Source: Rikenellaceae bacterium
GTDB taxonomy: Bacteria; Bacteroidota; Bacteroidia; Bacteroidales; UBA932
NCBI GenBank assembly: GCA_900767375.1
Contig: CAAFYX010000145.1
Location: 1 to 18,338, forward strand
Direction of reading: 5' to 3'
Length of the DNA stretch: 18,338 nt
In this document: positions 14,881 to 18,338 of the stretch, piece by piece
Numbering within the stretch: position 1 is the first letter of the stretch
How the letters are laid out: the number at the start of each line of letters is the position of its first letter
Made by a program: the position numbers and the translations under genes
Notes under the pieces: generated by a model
The model's input: only the letters and a program-made list of their open reading frames with translations
The model's database searches: none
What the model was told of the DNA's origin: nothing

Positions 14881-14901
14881 TATGTTATATCCATTGGACA
14901 T

Positions 14902-16695
14902 ATGAAACACATCCGCAACTTCTGCATCATAGCTCACATCGACCACGGCAAGAGCACTCTCGCCGACAGGCTTCTGGAACTCACCAGCACGCTGAACGCG
15001 CGCGACATGGAGAACCAGGTCCTGGACGATATGGACCTTGAGAAGGAGAAAGGCATAACCATCAAGAGCCATGCCATCCAGATGCAGTACAACTACAAGG
15101 GGGAGACCTACAAGCTGAATCTCATCGACACTCCGGGACACGTGGACTTCTCTTACGAAGTCTCCAGGTCCATCGCTTCCTGCGAAGGTGCGCTTCTGGT
15201 GGTGGATGCCAGCCAGGGAGTGCAGGCCCAGACCATTTCCAACCTCTATCAGGCGATAGACCATGGGCTGGAGATCATCCCTGTGCTGAACAAGATCGAT
15301 ATGGAGTCGGCCCAGGTCGAGGTGGTCACCGACCAGGTCTGCGACCTCCTCGGGTGCGACCCTGAGGATGTGTTCAAGATTTCCGCCCGCACCGGCGAGG
15401 GCGTGGCCCCGATACTCGATGCCATCGTGGAGAGGATTCCGGCACCGGAAGGTGACCCTGACGCTCCGCTCCAGGCTCTTGTGTTCGACTCGGTGTTCAA
15501 CTCTTTCCGAGGCGTAATCGGATACTTCAAGGTAAAGAACGGTTCCATAAAGAAAGGTGACAAGGTCAAGTTCGTCGCCACCGGGATGGACTATGAAGTG
15601 GAGGAGGTGGGCTGCCTCAAGATGAAGCTCGTGCCGACAAATGAGGTAGGCTGCGGCGACGTGGGCTACATCATCACCGGCATCAAGAGCGCGACCGAGG
15701 TCAAGGTCGGCGACACCATCACCCACATTGGCCCTGCAGCCTGCGCTTCTGCCATCGCCGGTTTCGAGGAGGTCAAACCAATGGTCTTCGCGGGTATGTA
15801 TCCGGTCGATGCCTCCAAGTTCGAGGAGCTCCGCACCGTCCTGGAGAAGTTCCAGCTCAATGACGCTTCGTTCGTCTACGAGCCGGAGAGCTCCCTGGCC
15901 CTCGGCTCCGGCTTCCGCTGCGGCTTCCTGGGACTGCTCCACCTGGAGATAGTCCAGGAAAGGCTTTTCAGGGAGTTCGACATGGACGTCATCACTACGG
16001 TTCCGAACGTATCGTACAAGGTTTACACCACCCAGGGCGAAGTCCTGGACGTCCACAACCCGTCCGGTCTGCCTGCCCCGACTCTCATCGACCATATCGA
16101 GGAGCCTTTCATCAGGGCCCAGATCATCTCCAAGTCAGAGTTCTTCGGTGCCATAATGAAGCTCTGCCTGGACAAGCGCGGCGTCCTTGTCAGCCAGCAC
16201 TACATCACTTCAGACCGGGTGGAACTGAACTATGACATGCCGCTCTCCGAGATAGTCTTCGACTTCTACGACAAACTGAAATCCATCTCGAAGGGCTATG
16301 CGTCCTTCGATTACCATATGACCGGCTTCCGCTCCGCCAGACTTGTCAAGCTCGACATCCTTCTCAACGGAGAGCCCGCCGATGCCCTTTCCACCCTCAT
16401 CCACGAGGACAATGCCTACACATTCGGAAGGAAGATGTGCGAGAAGCTGAAGGACCTCATCCCGCGCCAGCAGTTCGACATCCCTATCCAGGCGGCCATC
16501 GGGGCCAAGATCATCGCCCGCGAGACTGTCAAGCAGGTCCGCAAGGACGTGACAGCCAAGTGCTACGGCGGCGACATCACCCGAAAACGCAAGCTTCTGG
16601 AGAAGCAGAAGGAGGGAAAGAAGCGCATGCGCCAGATCGGAACGGTCCAGGTACCTCAGAGCGCCTTCATGGCCGTCCTCAAACTCGATTCATAA
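14902..16695 (+). CDS. lepA: Elongation factor 4 (LepA), ribosome-associated GTPase
   Basis: Translational GTPase that binds ribosomes and affects elongation and ribosome biogenesis. The 597 residues match the family length. The GTPase motifs are G1 AHIDHGKST at 11-19, G2 threonine in GITI (51-54), G3 DTPGH at 76-80, G4 NKID at 130-133 and G5 SAR at 161-163. EF-G-like domains follow, and the C-terminal LepA-specific domain ends with YGGDITRKRKLLEKQKEGKK and QSAFMAVLK. The ATG at 14902 gives the standard MKHIRNFCIIAHIDHGKS start; a TTG eight codons earlier falls inside the -7 element. A large ABC transporter gene begins 18 bases downstream and is probably cotranscribed. Confidence 0.97.
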   Translation: MKHIRNFCIIAHIDHGKSTLADRLLELTSTLNARDMENQVLDDMDLEKEKGITIKSHAIQMQYNYKGETYKLNLIDTPGHVDFSYEVSRSIASCEGALLVVDASQGVQAQTISNLYQAIDHGLEIIPVLNKIDMESAQVEVVTDQVCDLLGCDPEDVFKISARTGEGVAPILDAIVERIPAPEGDPDAPLQALVFDSVFNSFRGVIGYFKVKNGSIKKGDKVKFVATGMDYEVEEVGCLKMKLVPTNEVGCGDVGYIITGIKSATEVKVGDTITHIGPAACASAIAGFEEVKPMVFAGMYPVDASKFEELRTVLEKFQLNDASFVYEPESSLALGSGFRCGFLGLLHLEIVQERLFREFDMDVITTVPNVSYKVYTTQGEVLDVHNPSGLPAPTLIDHIEEPFIRAQIISKSEFFGAIMKLCLDKRGVLVSQHYITSDRVELNYDMPLSEIVFDFYDKLKSISKGYASFDYHMTGFRSARLVKLDILLNGEPADALSTLIHEDNAYTFGRKMCEKLKDLIPRQQFDIPIQAAIGAKIIARETVKQVRKDVTAKCYGGDITRKRKLLEKQKEGKKRMRQIGTVQVPQSAFMAVLKLDS

Positions 16696-16713
16696 GATTC
16701 ATCCCTGTGCACA

Positions 16714-18338
16714 ATGAATGATATAGTACTTTCCAGCCTCATCAACCTCTTCGCTCTGTTCGGAGCGGAGAACGGCGTGTCACGCGAGGATGCCGAGCTT
16801 CATCTGGAGCACTTCCTCAAGAGCTATTCCGGCATACGTGACATACATTCATATATGACCCTCCACAGCGACCTGCGGGATTTCTATGTGGACTATCCCG
16901 ATATGGCGAAGGATTCCATAGTGGAAGGCGTGGCCACGAAACTTCTCGGTCACGTCCAGCAGAACGAGCGCGGTGCCATCCTCCTGCGACTGATGGAGTT
17001 CTGCAGCACAAACAAGGACAAGTACGATCCGCAGAACCCTCTTTTCAAGCAGGTCGCTGAGAATTTCATGATAGGGGAGAAGGACTTCGCCCATTTCGTG
17101 AACTTCATCGATGCAGTTGAGGATGAAGCTGTGAAGACCATCCCTATGGAAGCCGGCGAGGCTATGCTCAAGACCCTGCTCCTCAAGGACATAAACTGCC
17201 TGTATTTCACATACGAAGGGCCTTCCGAGATGCTTATGAACGACATTCCTGTCGTGAACGGCATCTTCCAGGGATGGCAGCAGAGCGGCGTGCTGAAGGC
17301 ACGTGGCGGCAGATCCATATACTATTCGACGATTATGCAGTTCTATGGGGAGGAGGAGTCGTCGGAGGCCTTCGAGCTTTGCGGCCGTGACCTTGACTTC
17401 CGTTTCGACAACTCCCCGGACAACGGTCTGCACGACTTCAGCTTCACCCTCCACAACGGCCAGCTGGTCGCCATCATGGGCGGCAGCGGCGTCGGCAAGT
17501 CCACGCTCCTGTCCATCCTGAACGGCAGCATACGCCCGCAGAAGGGAAGCATCACCATCAACGGCCACGACATCAGCGAGCCGCAGGCCAAGGCCCACAT
17601 CGGCTTCGTCCCTCAGGATGACCTTCTGATCGAGGAACTCACCGTCTATCAGAACCTCTGGTATACGGCAAAGCTCTGCTTCGACAAGATGCCGGACGAG
17701 GAACTGGACAAGAAAGTAATGTCCGTCCTGACCCAGCTCGGCCTCGAGGCCGCCCGTGACCTCCAGGTCGGTTCCCCTATCAATAAATACATATCGGGAG
17801 GCCAGCGCAAGCGCCTCAATATCGCCCTCGAGCTTATCCGCGAGCCCGCCATCCTCTTCCTTGACGAGCCGACCTCCGGCCTTTCGTCATCGGACACCGA
17901 GAAGGTGGTCAACCTCCTCAAGGAGCAGACCTGCAAGGGCAAGCTTATAGTTGTCAATATCCACCAGCCGTCCTCGGACGTCTACAAGCTCTTCGACCGC
18001 CTGTGGCTTCTCGACAAAGGCGGACGCCCGGTGTTCGACGGCAACCCGATCGAGGCCGTCTCCTACTTCAAGACTGCGGCGAACTACGCCGATTCGGATT
18101 CCACCGCCTGCCCTACCTGCGGCAACGTGAATCCTGAAATCGTCCTCAACATCATAGACGAGAAATCCCTGGACCCAGCCGGACAGCTGACTGAAAAGCG
18201 CAAGGTTTCTCCTCAGGCCTGGCACGAGCTTTACCTGGACAGGAGACCGGCTATGTCCGCGCCGGAGACCTCCGCAGTCCCGGAGACCGATCAGAAGCGG
18301 CCTAACGTTTTCAAGCAGTTCCTGATCTTCCTGCGCAG
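16714..18338 (+). CDS. ABC transporter with N-terminal helical domain and ABCG-type ATPase (partial, runs off the window)
   Basis: 541 codons are visible from the ATG at 16714 with no stop before the window ends. Residues 1 to about 130 form an alpha-helical extension (LINLFALFGAENGVSREDAELHLEHF and after) that may be TerB-like; I am unsure of this. A complete ATPase follows: Walker A GGSGVGKST at 256-264, signature ISGGQRKRLNIALEL from 360, Walker B with D384 and E385 in LFLDEPTSGL, and the switch histidine H417 in NIHQPSSD. ISGGQRKR, DEPTSGL and IHQPSSDVYKLFD are characteristic of ABCG/ABC-2 transporters with fused permeases. A CPTCG pair (C466, C469) follows the ATPase. The last visible residues, FKQFLIFLR, look like the start of the membrane region, so the whole protein is probably a fused half-transporter. 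The substrate is unknown. It is likely cotranscribed with lepA. Confidence 0.9.
   Translation, partial: MNDIVLSSLINLFALFGAENGVSREDAELHLEHFLKSYSGIRDIHSYMTLHSDLRDFYVDYPDMAKDSIVEGVATKLLGHVQQNERGAILLRLMEFCSTNKDKYDPQNPLFKQVAENFMIGEKDFAHFVNFIDAVEDEAVKTIPMEAGEAMLKTLLLKDINCLYFTYEGPSEMLMNDIPVVNGIFQGWQQSGVLKARGGRSIYYSTIMQFYGEEESSEAFELCGRDLDFRFDNSPDNGLHDFSFTLHNGQLVAIMGGSGVGKSTLLSILNGSIRPQKGSITINGHDISEPQAKAHIGFVPQDDLLIEELTVYQNLWYTAKLCFDKMPDEELDKKVMSVLTQLGLEAARDLQVGSPINKYISGGQRKRLNIALELIREPAILFLDEPTSGLSSSDTEKVVNLLKEQTCKGKLIVVNIHQPSSDVYKLFDRLWLLDKGGRPVFDGNPIEAVSYFKTAANYADSDSTACPTCGNVNPEIVLNIIDEKSLDPAGQLTEKRKVSPQAWHELYLDRRPAMSAPETSAVPETDQKRPNVFKQFLIFLR

Noticed and set aside
14872..16095. 407-codon open frame antisense to lepA
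   Set aside because: It lies entirely opposite a certain lepA. Its composition (many V, E, H, L, D) is that expected of the reverse of a GC-rich gene, and no signal peptide, motif or promoter is visible.

Overview
The window looks like chromosomal DNA from a member of the Bacteroidales. It carries a SusC/SusD outer-membrane pair with a divergent hybrid two-component regulator (HTCS). Almost no start codon has a Shine-Dalgarno sequence in front of it. Several start regions are preceded by the Bacteroidetes vegetative promoter -7 element TAnnTTTG (TATATTTG occurs four times), sometimes with a TTTG -33 box 19-21 bases further upstream. GC content is near 50% and coding density is high. I cannot name the genus; an uncultured gut or rumen lineage is a guess.

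Layout. Bases 119-1111 (+) encode malate dehydrogenase. It converges with a minus-strand operon, susC (3081-6284) then susD (1245-3068), and each side has its own intrinsic terminator. A divergent HTCS regulator of 1290 residues (6485-10354, +) shares a 200-bp intergenic region with susC. That region holds a clear susC -7 element and a 21-bp-spaced direct repeat placed where an AraC-type activator would bind. No glycoside hydrolase, lyase or sulfatase lies beside this trio, so it is a minimal uptake locus set among housekeeping genes. After it comes a perfect 18-bp inverted repeat whose T and A tracts are the reverse of a normal terminator.

The middle section (10417-11731) has a small three-helix membrane protein resembling a short MotA/TolQ/ExbB protein (-), a divergent four-helix membrane-anchored LytTR regulator (+), and tRNA-Pro(TGG) (-) with a textbook promoter. 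The tRNA and the LytTR gene converge on a bidirectional terminator. Next is a translationally coupled pair on the minus strand: a LolD/MacB-type ABC ATPase and a TrmN6-like methyltransferase, overlapping by ATGA. The ATPase promoter lies on top of the terminator of the preceding operon and predicts a leaderless or nearly leaderless mRNA.

The right section has a three-gene minus-strand stress-type operon: an ECF sigma factor, a one-pass membrane protein that may be its anti-sigma factor, and a secreted LTxxQ/Spy-like protein. Divergent from it are lepA (EF-4) and, 18 bases downstream, a large ABC transporter that runs off the window edge. The transporter has an N-terminal helical extension, possibly TerB-like, followed by an ABCG-type ATPase.

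I see no CRISPR array, insertion sequence, rRNA, origin or phage gene, and no gene-free stretch longer than about 200 bases. Nothing here is clearly a new defence or mobile system. The most unusual elements are the reversed-polarity inverted repeat, the HTCS with a degenerate G1 box and a candidate operator, and the receiver-less membrane LytTR regulator.
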